Assembly: GCF_009912395.1 (NCBI RefSeq)
Contig: NZ_WNDO01000013.1
Location: 1-64,000 of the forward strand
Reading direction: 5' to 3'
Origin: Luteibacter sp.
GTDB taxonomy: Bacteria > Pseudomonadota > Gammaproteobacteria > Xanthomonadales > Rhodanobacteraceae
DNA: 64,000 nt
Below the pieces are notes generated by a model. The model did no database searches. It was given only the letters and a program-made list of their open reading frames with translations, and was not told the DNA's origin. Below are positions 8,348 through 17,607 of the stretch, piece by piece. The position numbers and the translations under genes are program-made. Numbering within the stretch: the stretch's first letter is position 1; each line of letters begins with the position of its first letter.

Positions 8348-9136
8348 TTGAAAACGTTCCATCCCCTTCCGCTCGTTCTCGCCATCACCCTGATCGCACC
8401 CGTCGTCCATGCCCAGGACGCCGACGGTGCCAAGCCGCCTTCGTACGTGGGTGGCGGCGTCGCCTACCTGCCCCGCTACGCCGGCAGCAAGGAATACCGT
8501 GCCAGTCCGCTGGCCGATGCCTCGTTCACCTTCCGCAATGGCTTCTTCATCGACGGCATGCAGGGCGTGGGCTTCCGCTTCCGGCTAACCGACAGTTTCT
8601 TCATCACCACCTCGGCCGGCATGGACCCGGGCCGCAAGGACCAGGACGACGTGGCCCGCCCGGGCTCCGACTTCCTCAAGGGCATGGGCGACATCAAGCC
8701 GTCTGTCCTCGCCAACGTGGGCCTGGGCGTGAAGCTCGGCCAGCGCGCCGACATCGGGCTGATCGCCAGCAAGGCCGTGAACCACGCCGATTACGGCATG
8801 AGTTACCACCTCACCGGCCACGTGGTGGCCTGGAGCGGCGAACGCGACAGCATCGACCTCAACGCCGCCCTGCACTACGGCAACGATGCCTACAACCAAA
8901 CCTACTTCAGCGTCACCGCCCGGCAAGCCGCCAACACGCGCTTCCAGGCGTTTTCGCCGGGCGCCGGCCTGCATGCCGCGACGGCAGGTGTGACCTGGAC
9001 GCATCGCTTCGGCGAACACTGGATGACCCGCGTCACCGCCGAAGGCACGCGCTACCTCAAGGATGTCGCCAACAGCCCGATCGTGCAGGAAAAGACGGGC
9101 TACCTCGCCGGCGTTTCCGTCGATTACCGGTTCTGA
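8348..9136 (+). CDS. MipA/OmpV family outer-membrane protein
   Basis: A beta-barrel outer-membrane protein of the MipA/OmpV family. These are scaffold or porin-like proteins often controlled by a neighbouring two-component system. The TTG start at 8348 is chosen: CGGAG lies eight bases upstream and the protein then begins with a clean signal peptide ending VVHA. A GTG at 8339 is an alternative. The mature part shows alternating strands, GGGVAYLPRYAGSKEYR near the N-terminus (the family's hallmark) and a terminal aromatic in VSVDYRF for barrel assembly. About 262 residues, normal for the family. It is divergent from the RstAB-like genes, which probably regulate it. Confidence 0.85.
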   Translation: MKTFHPLPLVLAITLIAPVVHAQDADGAKPPSYVGGGVAYLPRYAGSKEYRASPLADASFTFRNGFFIDGMQGVGFRFRLTDSFFITTSAGMDPGRKDQDDVARPGSDFLKGMGDIKPSVLANVGLGVKLGQRADIGLIASKAVNHADYGMSYHLTGHVVAWSGERDSIDLNAALHYGNDAYNQTYFSVTARQAANTRFQAFSPGAGLHAATAGVTWTHRFGEHWMTRVTAEGTRYLKDVANSPIVQEKTGYLAGVSVDYRF

Positions 9137-9153
9137 GCCCAGGAGCGACCGTC

Positions 9154-9468
9154 ATGTGCCTCACCCTCACCCGCATCCTTCACTACCTGTCGCTGGTCGG
9201 CCTGATCCTGTTCGCCGGCTGCGCCGCCGACCCCAAGTGGCACGACGGCGATCACGAACACGATCGCGGCGAATCGCGAGGCCTGTCGTGCGCGAGCTAC
9301 GAGAACGCCTACCAGCGGTGCAACGTGGATGGCCGCCTGCTCAAGGTGCGCCTGCGCGAACGCCTTTCCGTCTCCGAATGCGAATACGGCCGCAGCTGGG
9401 GCTGGTCGCGCCACGCCGTGTGGGTGGACAAGGGCTGCCGGGCCGACTTCGACATCCTCGTGGACTGA
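9154..9468 (+). CDS. DUF3011 family lipoprotein
   Basis: A 104-residue exported protein. The N-terminal hydrophobic stretch ends in a lipobox (LILFAGC), so it is probably anchored as a lipoprotein. The mature part has the DUF3011 pattern: spaced cysteines, a run RLSVSECEYGRSWGWS and the C-terminal WVDKGCRADF. AGGAG at 9141-9145 sets the ATG at 9154. It lies 17 bases after the MipA gene and may share its transcript. Family members are small periplasmic proteins of unknown function. Confidence 0.8.
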   Translation: MCLTLTRILHYLSLVGLILFAGCAADPKWHDGDHEHDRGESRGLSCASYENAYQRCNVDGRLLKVRLRERLSVSECEYGRSWGWSRHAVWVDKGCRADFDILVD

Positions 9469-9519
9469 TCCTTTATTCTCCCGCTGGAGTCGCAGGCCCC
9501 CTGCGGTGATGGAGCCGGC

Positions 9520-10557
9520 GTGCGACAAGGCGACACCCACCGACGGATACCCCGCAACGCGACATTCGCCTCGGCGATGCGCGTCTGGGCGGTCATGCTC
9601 GTGGTGGCCGCCGTGGTCGCCTTCGCCTGCCTGCTGTGCGGAAGCGGCGAGGTGCGCCTGGACGATGCCTGGGCTGCCCTATGGACCGATGCGGATACAC
9701 CGGCCCGCGCGATCGTCCGTGAGCTGCGCATCCCCCGCACCATCGCCGCGTTCGGCGTAGGTGGCCTGCTGGCCATGTCCGGTTGCCTGATGCAGGTGCT
9801 GGTGCGCAATCCGCTGGCGGATCCGTACACTCTGGGCCTGTCCGGTGGCGCGGCGGTGGGCGCCCTGGGTGCCATGCTCGCCGGGGCCGGCGCGTTCTGG
9901 ATCGCGGCAGGGGCCGCCAGCGGGGCGTTGCTCGCCTGCCTTGCGGTCTTCGTGCTCGCCCATCGCGAGCTGCTTTCCCGGCAACGGGCCGGCCAGCGCG
10001 ACGATGCCACCGACCTGATCCTCACCGGCGTGATGCTCGCGGCGGGTTCGGGTGCCATCGTCAGCATGATGCTGGTGCTCGCGCCGGACCGTAACCTGCG
10101 CGGCATGCTGTTCTGGATGATGGGCGACCTCAGCGGCGTGAGCTGGTGGGGCCTTCCCGTGCTCTGCCTGCTCGTGGGCCTGCTGTTCGTCGTACCGCTG
10201 GGACGCCAGCTCAACCTGCTCGCCCGCGGCGAGGAATCCGCCAGCGCGCTCGGCGTACGTCCGGGCGCAGTGAAAGCGGCGATCTTCGTGGTGTCTTCGA
10301 TCGCCACCGCCGTGGCTGTCACCACCGCCGGCACCATCGGTTTCGTGGGCCTCGTTGTGCCGCATGCGCTGCGTCGGGTGATCGGCAACGACCAGCGCGT
10401 GCTCGTGCCCGCCAGCGCGATCGGCGGCGGCACGCTGGTGATGATCGCCGACACGGCGTCTCGCGTGGTTGCCGACCCGATCCAGTTGCCCGTGGGCGCG
10501 GTGATGGCCGTGATCGGCGTACCCACGTTTCTTTTCCTGCTGGCACGGCGGCGATGA
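9520..10557 (+). CDS. btuC: ABC transporter permease, BtuC/FecCD family
   Basis: A 345-residue integral membrane permease for cobalamin or an iron chelate. It has the FecCD signature: about ten membrane helices, RIPRTIAAFGVGGLLAMSG early, RNPLADPYTLGLSGGAA, and a C-terminal TIGFVGLVVPHALRR, which contacts the ATPase. The GTG start at 9520 has GGAG five bases upstream. It opens a btuC-btuD-btuF-type operon with four-base overlaps between genes. No cobalamin riboswitch or BtuB receptor is visible next to it, so cobalamin as substrate is inferred from the BtuF-like binding protein. Confidence 0.85.
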   Translation: MRQGDTHRRIPRNATFASAMRVWAVMLVVAAVVAFACLLCGSGEVRLDDAWAALWTDADTPARAIVRELRIPRTIAAFGVGGLLAMSGCLMQVLVRNPLADPYTLGLSGGAAVGALGAMLAGAGAFWIAAGAASGALLACLAVFVLAHRELLSRQRAGQRDDATDLILTGVMLAAGSGAIVSMMLVLAPDRNLRGMLFWMMGDLSGVSWWGLPVLCLLVGLLFVVPLGRQLNLLARGEESASALGVRPGAVKAAIFVVSSIATAVAVTTAGTIGFVGLVVPHALRRVIGNDQRVLVPASAIGGGTLVMIADTASRVVADPIQLPVGAVMAVIGVPTFLFLLARRR

Positions 10558-11342
10558 CGACGACGCTCGCCACCGAATCGCTCAGGCTGGACGTGGACGG
10601 TCGCGTGCTGGTCGACGTGCTCGACCTGCGGATCGTCGACGGCGAGGTCTGGGCCGTCATCGGCCCGAATGGCGCCGGCAAGTCCACGCTGTTGCGGACC
10701 CTGGCCGGGTTGCGCGCGCCCGATGGCGGCGCCGTGCAGTTGGACGGCCGCGACCTCGCGACGTACCGTCCTCGCGAACTGGCCCGACGCCGGGGCTTCC
10801 TGCCGCAGTCGGTCGTCGACGCCTTCAGCCTGACAGTCTGGGACGCGGTGGCCGCGGCACGGCATCCGCACCTGCCGTTCTGGCACTGGGGCGACGATGG
10901 CGACGACACCACGCGGCGCGCGCTCGCCTTGTTCGAACTGGAGGCGCTGGCCGATCGTGACGTGACCACGCTGTCCGGCGGCGAACGCCAGCGCGTCAAC
11001 ATCGCCGCGTTGTTCGCGCAGGATGTGGCGTTCCTGCTGCTCGACGAGCCGTTGTCCTCGCTGGACCTGCACCAGCAGATGAAGGTGCTGCATGCGCTGG
11101 AGCGCACGGCGGTTCGTGAAGAACGGGCCATCGTCTACAGCGTGCACGACATCAACCTCGCCGCACGGCATGCGACGCATGCGATCCTGCTCGACGGCCA
11201 GGGCCACGCCATCGCCGGTGACATCGCCACGGTGATCACCAGCGATCACCTAAGCGCGGCATTCCACCATCCCATCCACGGCGTCGATATCGACGGCGAG
11301 CGGTTCTTCCGCGCCGGACGCCTCACCGATACCACGCCATGA
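10554..11342 (+). CDS. btuD: ABC transporter ATP-binding protein, BtuD/FecE type
   Basis: A 262-residue ATPase that powers the permease above. Walker A is GPNGAGKST near residue 38, the Q-loop is FLPQS, the signature is LSGGERQR, Walker B is AFLLLDEP, and the switch histidine is in YSVHDIN. The start overlaps the permease stop as ATGA (10554-10557), and its own stop overlaps the binding-protein start the same way, showing tight translational coupling. Length is typical for the family. Confidence 0.88.
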   Translation: MTTTLATESLRLDVDGRVLVDVLDLRIVDGEVWAVIGPNGAGKSTLLRTLAGLRAPDGGAVQLDGRDLATYRPRELARRRGFLPQSVVDAFSLTVWDAVAAARHPHLPFWHWGDDGDDTTRRALALFELEALADRDVTTLSGGERQRVNIAALFAQDVAFLLLDEPLSSLDLHQQMKVLHALERTAVREERAIVYSVHDINLAARHATHAILLDGQGHAIAGDIATVITSDHLSAAFHHPIHGVDIDGERFFRAGRLTDTTP

Positions 11343-12208
11343 TCCGTCGACTGATCCTTCTCGCCCTGACGATCGCGCCTGTCGCGCAGGCTTCCGTCAG
11401 CGTCACCGACGATGCCGGACACACGGTGATGCTGGCCGCTCCCGCGCAGCGCATCGTCAGCCTGGCACCCAACATCACCGATGCACTGTTCGCCGCCGGC
11501 GCGGGAAGCCATGTCGTCGGCACGTCACGTTTCAGCGAGCATCCGGAAGGCGCCAAGGCCATTCCCGTGATCGGCGACGCCACCACGCTCGATCTCGAAC
11601 GCATCGTAAGCCTCAAGCCGGATCTCGTGGTCGCGTGGAAGAGCGGCACGCCGGCCGCCCAGGTCGAGAAGCTGTCGCGCCTGGGTATTCCTGTGTTCTA
11701 TGCGGAAACCACGCGACTGGCCGACATCGCACCGGCCGTGCGTCGGTTTGGTGTCCTGGCGGGCACGGGTGCCGAGGCCGATCGCCAGGCTGCCGCGTTC
11801 GATACCGCACTGGCGAAGCTGCGCGCGACCTACGCCGGGCGCAAGCACCTGAAGGTGTTCTTCCAGGTGTGGGACAAGCCACTGATGACGATCGGCCACG
11901 CGCAGATCATTGACGATGCCATCGAGCTCTGCGGTGGCACGAACCTCTTCGCCGACCTGAACCAGGCAGCGCCGACGGTGACCCGGGAGGCCGTACTCGC
12001 GCGCGCACCGGACGCTATCGTCACCGTCGGCGCCGACGAGGCGAGCCTCGACATGTGGAAGGCCAGCGCCTTCCTGCCCGCCGTGAAGCACGGCAACGTC
12101 TTCGTCATCGACGCACCGACGCTGGTGCTACCCTCGCCGTCGATCTTGCCGGCGGTCGAGACCTTGTGCCGCCGTCTCGATGACGCCCGGCGTCGCGCCG
12201 ATCACTGA
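11339..12208 (+). CDS. btuF: Periplasmic substrate-binding protein, BtuF family
   Basis: A 289-residue exported binding protein. The signal peptide (MIRRLILLALTIAPVAQA) is followed by TDDAGHTVMLAAPAQRIVSLAPNITDALFAAG, the start typical of BtuF-like class III binding proteins, then two lobes joined by a long helix. KPDLVVAW and ARAPDAIVTVG are the usual lobe motifs. It would deliver cobalamin, or possibly a siderophore, to the BtuCD-like complex. It is the last gene of the operon; its stop overlaps the convergent S9 peptidase gene by seven bases. Confidence 0.85.
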   Translation: MIRRLILLALTIAPVAQASVSVTDDAGHTVMLAAPAQRIVSLAPNITDALFAAGAGSHVVGTSRFSEHPEGAKAIPVIGDATTLDLERIVSLKPDLVVAWKSGTPAAQVEKLSRLGIPVFYAETTRLADIAPAVRRFGVLAGTGAEADRQAAAFDTALAKLRATYAGRKHLKVFFQVWDKPLMTIGHAQIIDDAIELCGGTNLFADLNQAAPTVTREAVLARAPDAIVTVGADEASLDMWKASAFLPAVKHGNVFVIDAPTLVLPSPSILPAVETLCRRLDDARRRADH

Positions 12209-14283
12209 GCGGGAATCGTGGCGTCTTTTTCCTGGGCCAGTTCGTTCGCATCCAGTCGCATGTTGCGCGTCAGGTAGTCGCGTAGCGCCGCATCCGGTGG
12301 ATCGTCCGCGTCGCCGCCCAGATGACGATGGAACATGACCGCCATCGCATGAAAGATCGCCTCCCTCGCGAGCGGCGCATCCGAGGTGTGGCCTGCCGAG
12401 GGATCGACAAGCAGGCTCAACGGCCTGCCAAGCAAGCGTAGCGTCGCGGCATAGCCAAGGACACCACGCAGCGCCACGCGCTGGTCCTCGCCGCCCGCGA
12501 CGATCAACACCGGCCGGGACATGCGCGCAGCGTTCGCCAGAGGCGACTGCGCGTGCAGCGCGGACATCGTCACGTCGTCCGACGGATCGAGTGACAGCGC
12601 CGCCATCCAGCGTTCGTAGGGCAGTTTCCGTGACAGCACATCGGCTTCGTGAGTACGGGCCAGCCATGCGATGTCCCAGGCGAAGTCCGTGGGCGGCACG
12701 ACGGCCACGCCGAGCTTGAACAGATCCGGTTGCCAGGTCACGCCCAGCAGCGTGCTATAGCCACCAAACGATGCGCCGGCGATCGCCACCTTGTCACTAT
12801 CGCCCACGCCCTCGGCAAGCACCGCCCGCGTACCCTCGACGATATCGCGCTGGACGCGTCCATTACCGAAGTCGCCGCGTGGCGCCAGCATGTAGTTGGT
12901 ACCGAAGCCCGTCGAGCCACGATAGTTCGGCTCGAACACCGCATAGCCCCGATTGGCGAGAAACACTGCCAGTCCCGATCCGATATCGCCCGCCGCCACG
13001 TTGGCCCAGGGACCGCCATGGACAAGGACCACGAGGGGAACACGCCGTGCATCCTTGCCCGGTGGAACACGGACAAAACCGTGCAGGCGCATGCCGTCCG
13101 ACGCCGTCCAGGTGAATGGCAACTGCCGCGCAAGATCCGCCGCCGGCAACCATTGTCTCGATGCCGCGTCACGTGCGCCCTGTGGCGCATCAGCCAGGAT
13201 CTCGCGCAGCGATCCGTCGACGATATCGAAGAGGTGGAAGCGGGTTCCCTGCAGATCGCCATTGCGCTCTCTTACCAGCCAGCGCGAGCGGCCGATATCG
13301 ATGGAGAGCGCACGGTCCGGCAGCGCGCGCCGCAGGATCATCAGTCGCACCGCCCTGGTGTCGTCCAGTGCCTGGGTGGTGGCGTGCGCGGCACGATAGT
13401 CGAGCAAGGCAGGCATGCCGTCGTCCGACGCGACGATCGCCTCGATATCTGCCACGCCATTCGGATCACCCGCGATATCCATCGTAGTGCCATCGGTGTC
13501 CAGTCGATGCAGGCGGCTGGGCATGCCGTCGCTGTCCATGACGATCCGCGCCGATCCGTCCTTGTCGAGTAGCGGCCACCACGCACAACGGCGCAGGACG
13601 CCGCAACGCAGGATGTCGACACGATGGCCATTCGCGTCGACACGCGTGGTGACCAGCGCATCGCCGCGAAGGTGTTGCACGTAGGCAAGATGTCCATCGC
13701 GGGCCAACACATAGCCCTCCACGCGATCCGGGTCGATGTCCAGCACCTGCGTACGTCCGTCGATATCGATACGGGACAACACCCAGTCCGTCGGACGTCC
13801 CATCGCGTCATGACGGCGCTCGCGAACGATGACGGAAGCCGGTCGCGAGGGATCGACATCGATGAACTCCCGTCGCTCCGCATCGCCCAGCGATGTCACT
13901 ACATGGGCACCTTCGGTGCGGTCCGTCGCCAGGGCGAAGATCTTCTCCGGCGATATGACAAGCAACCAGCGCCCGTCATGGGTCCACGCCAACCGATTCG
14001 CCGTGCTGCGTGCAAGCAGGGGCTGCTCGACGCCACGATCGGTATCGAGCAACCACAAGCCGGTGTCATCGCCGCGGCGACGAAGGAAGGCGACATGCTC
14101 GCCATCGGGCGAAAGCGCAGCTTCTTCGATCGTCGGCCGTTGCAGGAACGCGGCGCGCGGGAAGTGTGGTGCTGATGGACGCGCGGCTTCCGTCTTGAGC
14201 TGTAGCGCGAAATCTTTGGCCGTCGATGCCGTCGCGAAGGCGAGCGCGACCAGCGCCCCCAGCCATGGCCGGAACGTATGCAT
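12202..14283 (-). CDS. Prolyl oligopeptidase (S9) family peptidase
   Basis: A 693-residue exported serine peptidase of the dipeptidyl-aminopeptidase/acylaminoacyl-peptidase type. Signal peptide MHTFRPWLGALVALAFATASTA. Residues about 50-390 form a beta-propeller with WD-like repeats (EEAALSPDGEHVAF). The C-terminal alpha/beta hydrolase has an HGGP oxyanion loop, nucleophile Ser505 in GASFGGYS, an acid after VLIVAGGEDQRV, and His in SAGHTS. It begins 20 bases after the ABC membrane gene and is probably the last gene of the YtrA-controlled operon, suggesting peptide turnover linked to that transporter. The substrate is unknown. Confidence 0.85.
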   Translation of the reverse strand: MHTFRPWLGALVALAFATASTAKDFALQLKTEAARPSAPHFPRAAFLQRPTIEEAALSPDGEHVAFLRRRGDDTGLWLLDTDRGVEQPLLARSTANRLAWTHDGRWLLVISPEKIFALATDRTEGAHVVTSLGDAERREFIDVDPSRPASVIVRERRHDAMGRPTDWVLSRIDIDGRTQVLDIDPDRVEGYVLARDGHLAYVQHLRGDALVTTRVDANGHRVDILRCGVLRRCAWWPLLDKDGSARIVMDSDGMPSRLHRLDTDGTTMDIAGDPNGVADIEAIVASDDGMPALLDYRAAHATTQALDDTRAVRLMILRRALPDRALSIDIGRSRWLVRERNGDLQGTRFHLFDIVDGSLREILADAPQGARDAASRQWLPAADLARQLPFTWTASDGMRLHGFVRVPPGKDARRVPLVVLVHGGPWANVAAGDIGSGLAVFLANRGYAVFEPNYRGSTGFGTNYMLAPRGDFGNGRVQRDIVEGTRAVLAEGVGDSDKVAIAGASFGGYSTLLGVTWQPDLFKLGVAVVPPTDFAWDIAWLARTHEADVLSRKLPYERWMAALSLDPSDDVTMSALHAQSPLANAARMSRPVLIVAGGEDQRVALRGVLGYAATLRLLGRPLSLLVDPSAGHTSDAPLAREAIFHAMAVMFHRHLGGDADDPPDAALRDYLTRNMRLDANELAQEKDATIPAQ

Positions 14284-14303
14284 GTCGATCCTCCGATTAG
14301 GTA

Positions 14304-16142
14304 TCAGGCGTGGGCAGGCTCGGTGCGCGGTCCTGGCTCAGGTTCGGCAGCGGGTAGCATGAGCCACAAGCAGGCGACCGCCGGCACGCCGACGATGCCG
14401 CAGACGAACGCCCAGGCCAGGCGCGTCCTGACCGACATCGTGCGCCGCGATGCCAGCCATAGCCCCACCAGGAAACTTGCTCCCATGAGCATGAAGGCCA
14501 ATGTGCGCACAGATGACGGTATTGGCGGCGTATCGTTGTCGTCTTGCGGATCGTCGGTGGCAAACAGGCCGACAGAAGCCTCACGAAGCGCATGGATGGC
14601 TGGCGATGGCCACCATGCACGGTAGCGGTATACCGGTGGATAGTCGGCCATCAACGTACGCGTCGCGACTAACGTCGTGTGCCCCTGGTCATCAACGCGC
14701 CATACCGACTGGAACGGCGAGGCCCCACGCATGTCATGCGCCTGTGCGGTGAAGGCGAACGATATGAGGTAGCCGTCGACCAACTCCACGACCTCGATCG
14801 TGCCCAGGTCGCCGTTATGGCCCGGAATGGCCAGGCGTTGGCGCGGTGCAGGCATGTCTCCGTTGAGCAGGTGACGACTGTCGTAGAAGTACAAGGCGCG
14901 ATCGCCGAGCACCGCGACGCTTCCGCCGATCGCCGACGTCGTGAGCAGGTGCTCGCCCGCAGGGAGCGCAAGACGCGGCACGATGCGCTTCGTCGAGGCG
15001 ATATAGCGATACAACGTGTTGCCCGCGACGATTATGGTGTCACTTTTTTCCGGATGCCCCAGGTTCGGTGCCGGTGTCGCCACGGCGGGGAACGGTGCAT
15101 CGTTGGCTCCGACGCCCAACTCGCCTACATGCAAGCCGGTAACGACGCTCGTGCCTTCGTATCGCATGCGATCATGGCTAAAGGTCCACTGGATACGCGC
15201 ATCGCTGTCGTCGAACGCCATGGGCGATCCGTTGCTCATGTCCTGGCGGTGCGTCGTCGGCGCCACGGCCCGTTCCAGGGTTCGCACCTCGGAGAGCGCT
15301 ACCTGCTCGCGCCAGAGCGGCGCCTCCGGCGATGTCGCGTCCTTCAGGCCGGCGAGCATGCGATCGCGTGGCGACAGGCGCACGATTTCGGTGACACCGC
15401 CTGCCGGCGGCACGGGCATGTTGCCCGGATGCGTGCCGAGCATGATCCAGCCCATCTCCACCACAAAGCCGGCGACGAGAATCAAGGTGTAGACGGCGAC
15501 CTGCAAGGGTACGGCGACAAGACAGGTCGCGAGCACGGATCGGGGTGGCGCGCCCAGGTCGGGCCGGAATGCCACCATCGCCATGGCGAAGGCGATTGCG
15601 GTCGCCACGGCCTGTACCGCTAACGCGGCAGGCCCGGAGGCCCTGGCGAGCACGATCCATAGCAGCAACACCAGCGCGCTCGCCGAGTAGTGTCGGTCCG
15701 CCAGCATGCCGTACACCCCTACGAAGTAGGCACACAGGGCGACCCATTCCGCTCCGATAGGAAGCAACACGTGACGAAGATCGACGATGCGTGCGCTACC
15801 GAAGGCTTGCCATGCGACGGCGAGAAACAGCGGAAGCACGACCGCGACCAAAAGCGCGAGGCCACCTGCGGCGAAAAGCGCGAGGGCGATACGGCGAGGC
15901 GCGACAGGACGGTGCAACAGATTGAGCCACTGGTTCGGCCGACGCCACGTACCCATCTGGTGCAGGCCCAGCAAGAGCCCAGTGACGAGGTAACCCGCAC
16001 CGAACAGGCGGCGCACGTTGAGCGGCTGCTGACCCAGGTCGGCGATGCGCATGAAGAACGCGAGCACCAGGAGATGCGCCAGCGCATAGAGCAACACCCA
16101 GGTGCGGTAGCGCTGCCATTCGGCCTTGAGCAAGTCACGCAT
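14304..16142 (-). CDS. ABC-2 type transporter membrane protein with large extracytoplasmic domain
   Basis: A 612-residue membrane protein, the partner of the ATPase encoded upstream. Six or seven helices occupy residues 1-250 (for example LLYALAHLLVLAFFM, LALLVAVVLPLFLAVAW). A hydrophilic region of about 250 residues with beta-propeller-like strands follows (NTLYRYIAS, ALYFYDSRHLL), and two helices close the protein. This resembles YtrC/YtrD-type permeases fused to a sensor-like domain. A propeller-like insert between helices is unusual. Spacing to the ATPase gene is 15 bases. The transported substrate cannot be read from the sequence. Confidence 0.7.
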   Translation of the reverse strand: MRDLLKAEWQRYRTWVLLYALAHLLVLAFFMRIADLGQQPLNVRRLFGAGYLVTGLLLGLHQMGTWRRPNQWLNLLHRPVAPRRIALALFAAGGLALLVAVVLPLFLAVAWQAFGSARIVDLRHVLLPIGAEWVALCAYFVGVYGMLADRHYSASALVLLLWIVLARASGPAALAVQAVATAIAFAMAMVAFRPDLGAPPRSVLATCLVAVPLQVAVYTLILVAGFVVEMGWIMLGTHPGNMPVPPAGGVTEIVRLSPRDRMLAGLKDATSPEAPLWREQVALSEVRTLERAVAPTTHRQDMSNGSPMAFDDSDARIQWTFSHDRMRYEGTSVVTGLHVGELGVGANDAPFPAVATPAPNLGHPEKSDTIIVAGNTLYRYIASTKRIVPRLALPAGEHLLTTSAIGGSVAVLGDRALYFYDSRHLLNGDMPAPRQRLAIPGHNGDLGTIEVVELVDGYLISFAFTAQAHDMRGASPFQSVWRVDDQGHTTLVATRTLMADYPPVYRYRAWWPSPAIHALREASVGLFATDDPQDDNDTPPIPSSVRTLAFMLMGASFLVGLWLASRRTMSVRTRLAWAFVCGIVGVPAVACLWLMLPAAEPEPGPRTEPAHA

Positions 16143-16157
16143 GGTGCGATCCTCCGG

Positions 16158-17066
16158 TCAGGCCGCGCGTGGCGTGGCGTGATGCTTGGCGAGGAACCCG
16201 TTCACCGCACGATCGAGGCTGACCGGCAAGTGGTGGATATCGCGGGCGCCGCATGCATGCAGGAAATCGGCGAAGGCTTCCCCCTGGTCGAGCACGAGGT
16301 AGTGATACAGGCCGTCGAGGCGCTGGGCTTCGAGCAGCCCCGGAACCAGGCGAAGATCGGGACCGCGAAACGGAATATCCGCGACCCAATGCGCGACGCG
16401 CGAACGGAAATCGTCCGGTGGCGACATGTTCCTCAAGGCACCACGCTCCATGATGATGAGGTTGTCCGCGACCCGTTCGATCTCCTCCATCTGGTGCGAG
16501 CAGTACACCACGGTGCAGTTTCTCGTGGCGTTGGAGTAGAGCAGCGTTTCCAGGAACGCCCGCTTGGCTACGACGTCGAGGCCCAGCGTGGGTTCGTCGA
16601 ACACCAGCAATTCCGGCTGCTGCGCCAGCGTGAGCGCCAGATTGAAGCCGGCACGCTCGCCTCGCGAAAGCTGCGACACCTTTTGCGTACCGATCACGTT
16701 GTAGTGCCCGATCGTCTCGTCAAACGCGTCCTGGTTCCAGTGCCGATACTGCCTGCGTTGCATCGCGGTCACCGCATCCACGCTCATCCAGCCGGGCAAT
16801 GTGTGCTCTTCGTTGACGAAGCCGATGCGCTCGCGATCGGCCGGGGTGAGCGAGCGACAGTCACGCCCCAGGATGAAGGCCTCGCCCGATGACGCGGGAA
16901 GGAACCCCAGCAGGATGCGGAACAGCGTGGACTTTCCCGCACCGTTGGCGCCCACGATCGCGTGGATGCTGCCGCGCGCGATCTCCAGGTCGAGATGGTC
17001 GATGGCCAGCTTGCCGCCGTAGCGCTTGCAAAGCCCGACCGTACGGATCACCGGATCATCGTTCAT
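16158..17066 (-). CDS. ABC transporter ATP-binding protein (YtrB-like)
   Basis: A 302-residue ATPase. Walker A is GANGAGKST near residue 38, the signature is a variant LSRGERAG (R replaces the usual second glycine), Walker B is LLVFDEP, and the switch histidine is in YCSHQMEE. The C-terminal 90 residues extend beyond the core, as in drug or peptide exporters of the YtrB/CcmA type. It lies between the GntR regulator (23-base gap) and the membrane component. Together they form a YtrA-regulated envelope-stress or antibiotic-response transporter, by analogy with Bacillus ytr. Confidence 0.85.
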   Translation of the reverse strand: MNDDPVIRTVGLCKRYGGKLAIDHLDLEIARGSIHAIVGANGAGKSTLFRILLGFLPASSGEAFILGRDCRSLTPADRERIGFVNEEHTLPGWMSVDAVTAMQRRQYRHWNQDAFDETIGHYNVIGTQKVSQLSRGERAGFNLALTLAQQPELLVFDEPTLGLDVVAKRAFLETLLYSNATRNCTVVYCSHQMEEIERVADNLIIMERGALRNMSPPDDFRSRVAHWVADIPFRGPDLRLVPGLLEAQRLDGLYHYLVLDQGEAFADFLHACGARDIHHLPVSLDRAVNGFLAKHHATPRAA

Positions 17067-17089
17067 GTGCCCCCTCCCCTGTCCGGTGC

Positions 17090-17497
17090 TCAGGCCGTCT
17101 TCTTCGCCAGCACGGTGAGCGCCTTGTCCAGCCGCGCCATCGCACGTTCCGGCGGATAGTCCAGCGCCACCACCTCGTGTACGAAGGACTGGATCGCTTC
17201 GTCCATGCGCCGGTCACGCTCCGTGGCGCTGAGTCGCTGGCGAGGTTCGGCGACATAGAGTCCCAGGCCTTGCCTGGATTCCAGCCAACCTTCGGCGGTC
17301 AACTCGGCGTAGGCCTTGGCGACGGTGTTCGGATTGATCGTCAGCTGCTGCGCGAGACCACGCACGCTGGGTAGCTGAGCGCCAGGCCGAAGCTCGCCGG
17401 TGGCGATGCGCATGCGCACCGCATCGACGATCTGCCTGCCGATGGGACGGGGATCGCCGGTGGCGATCTGGATGGGCAATGCCTGGGTACGGGCCAT
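17090..17497 (-). CDS. GntR-family transcriptional regulator, YtrA subfamily
   Basis: A 135-residue repressor. The N-terminal winged HTH shows the GntR pattern PIGRQIVDAVRMRIATGELR ... LPSVRGLAQQLTINPNTVAKAYAELTAEGWLE. The short C-terminal helical tail, with no ligand domain, is the YtrA subfamily hallmark. It is the first gene of the ABC transporter operon. A matching inverted repeat lies 14 bases upstream of its start, so it probably represses its own operon. Confidence 0.88.
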   Translation of the reverse strand: MARTQALPIQIATGDPRPIGRQIVDAVRMRIATGELRPGAQLPSVRGLAQQLTINPNTVAKAYAELTAEGWLESRQGLGLYVAEPRQRLSATERDRRMDEAIQSFVHEVVALDYPPERAMARLDKALTVLAKKTA

Positions 17498-17510
17498 GAT
17501 GCTGAACCAT

Positions 17511-17533
17511 GTGTACTAGTGCAAGTAGTACAC
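17511..17533 (-). promoter_or_regulatory. Probable YtrA-type operator
   Basis: The inverted repeat GTGTACTA-N7-TAGTACAC has perfect 8-bp arms and sits immediately upstream of the GntR/YtrA gene. The spacing and the GTGTA...TACAC core match operators known for YtrA-subfamily repressors. Confidence 0.65.
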
Positions 17534-17607
17534 TACAGATGCGTTACCGGGGCAATAGGCCGGAAGGCAGACCGCCGCATGGGGGCACCATGCGGCGGCT
17601 GGATCAC

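Noticed and set aside
9469-9519. Cobalamin riboswitch before the btuCDF-like operon
   Set aside because: The 50-base gap is too short for the aptamer and the conserved B12-box pattern is not visible.
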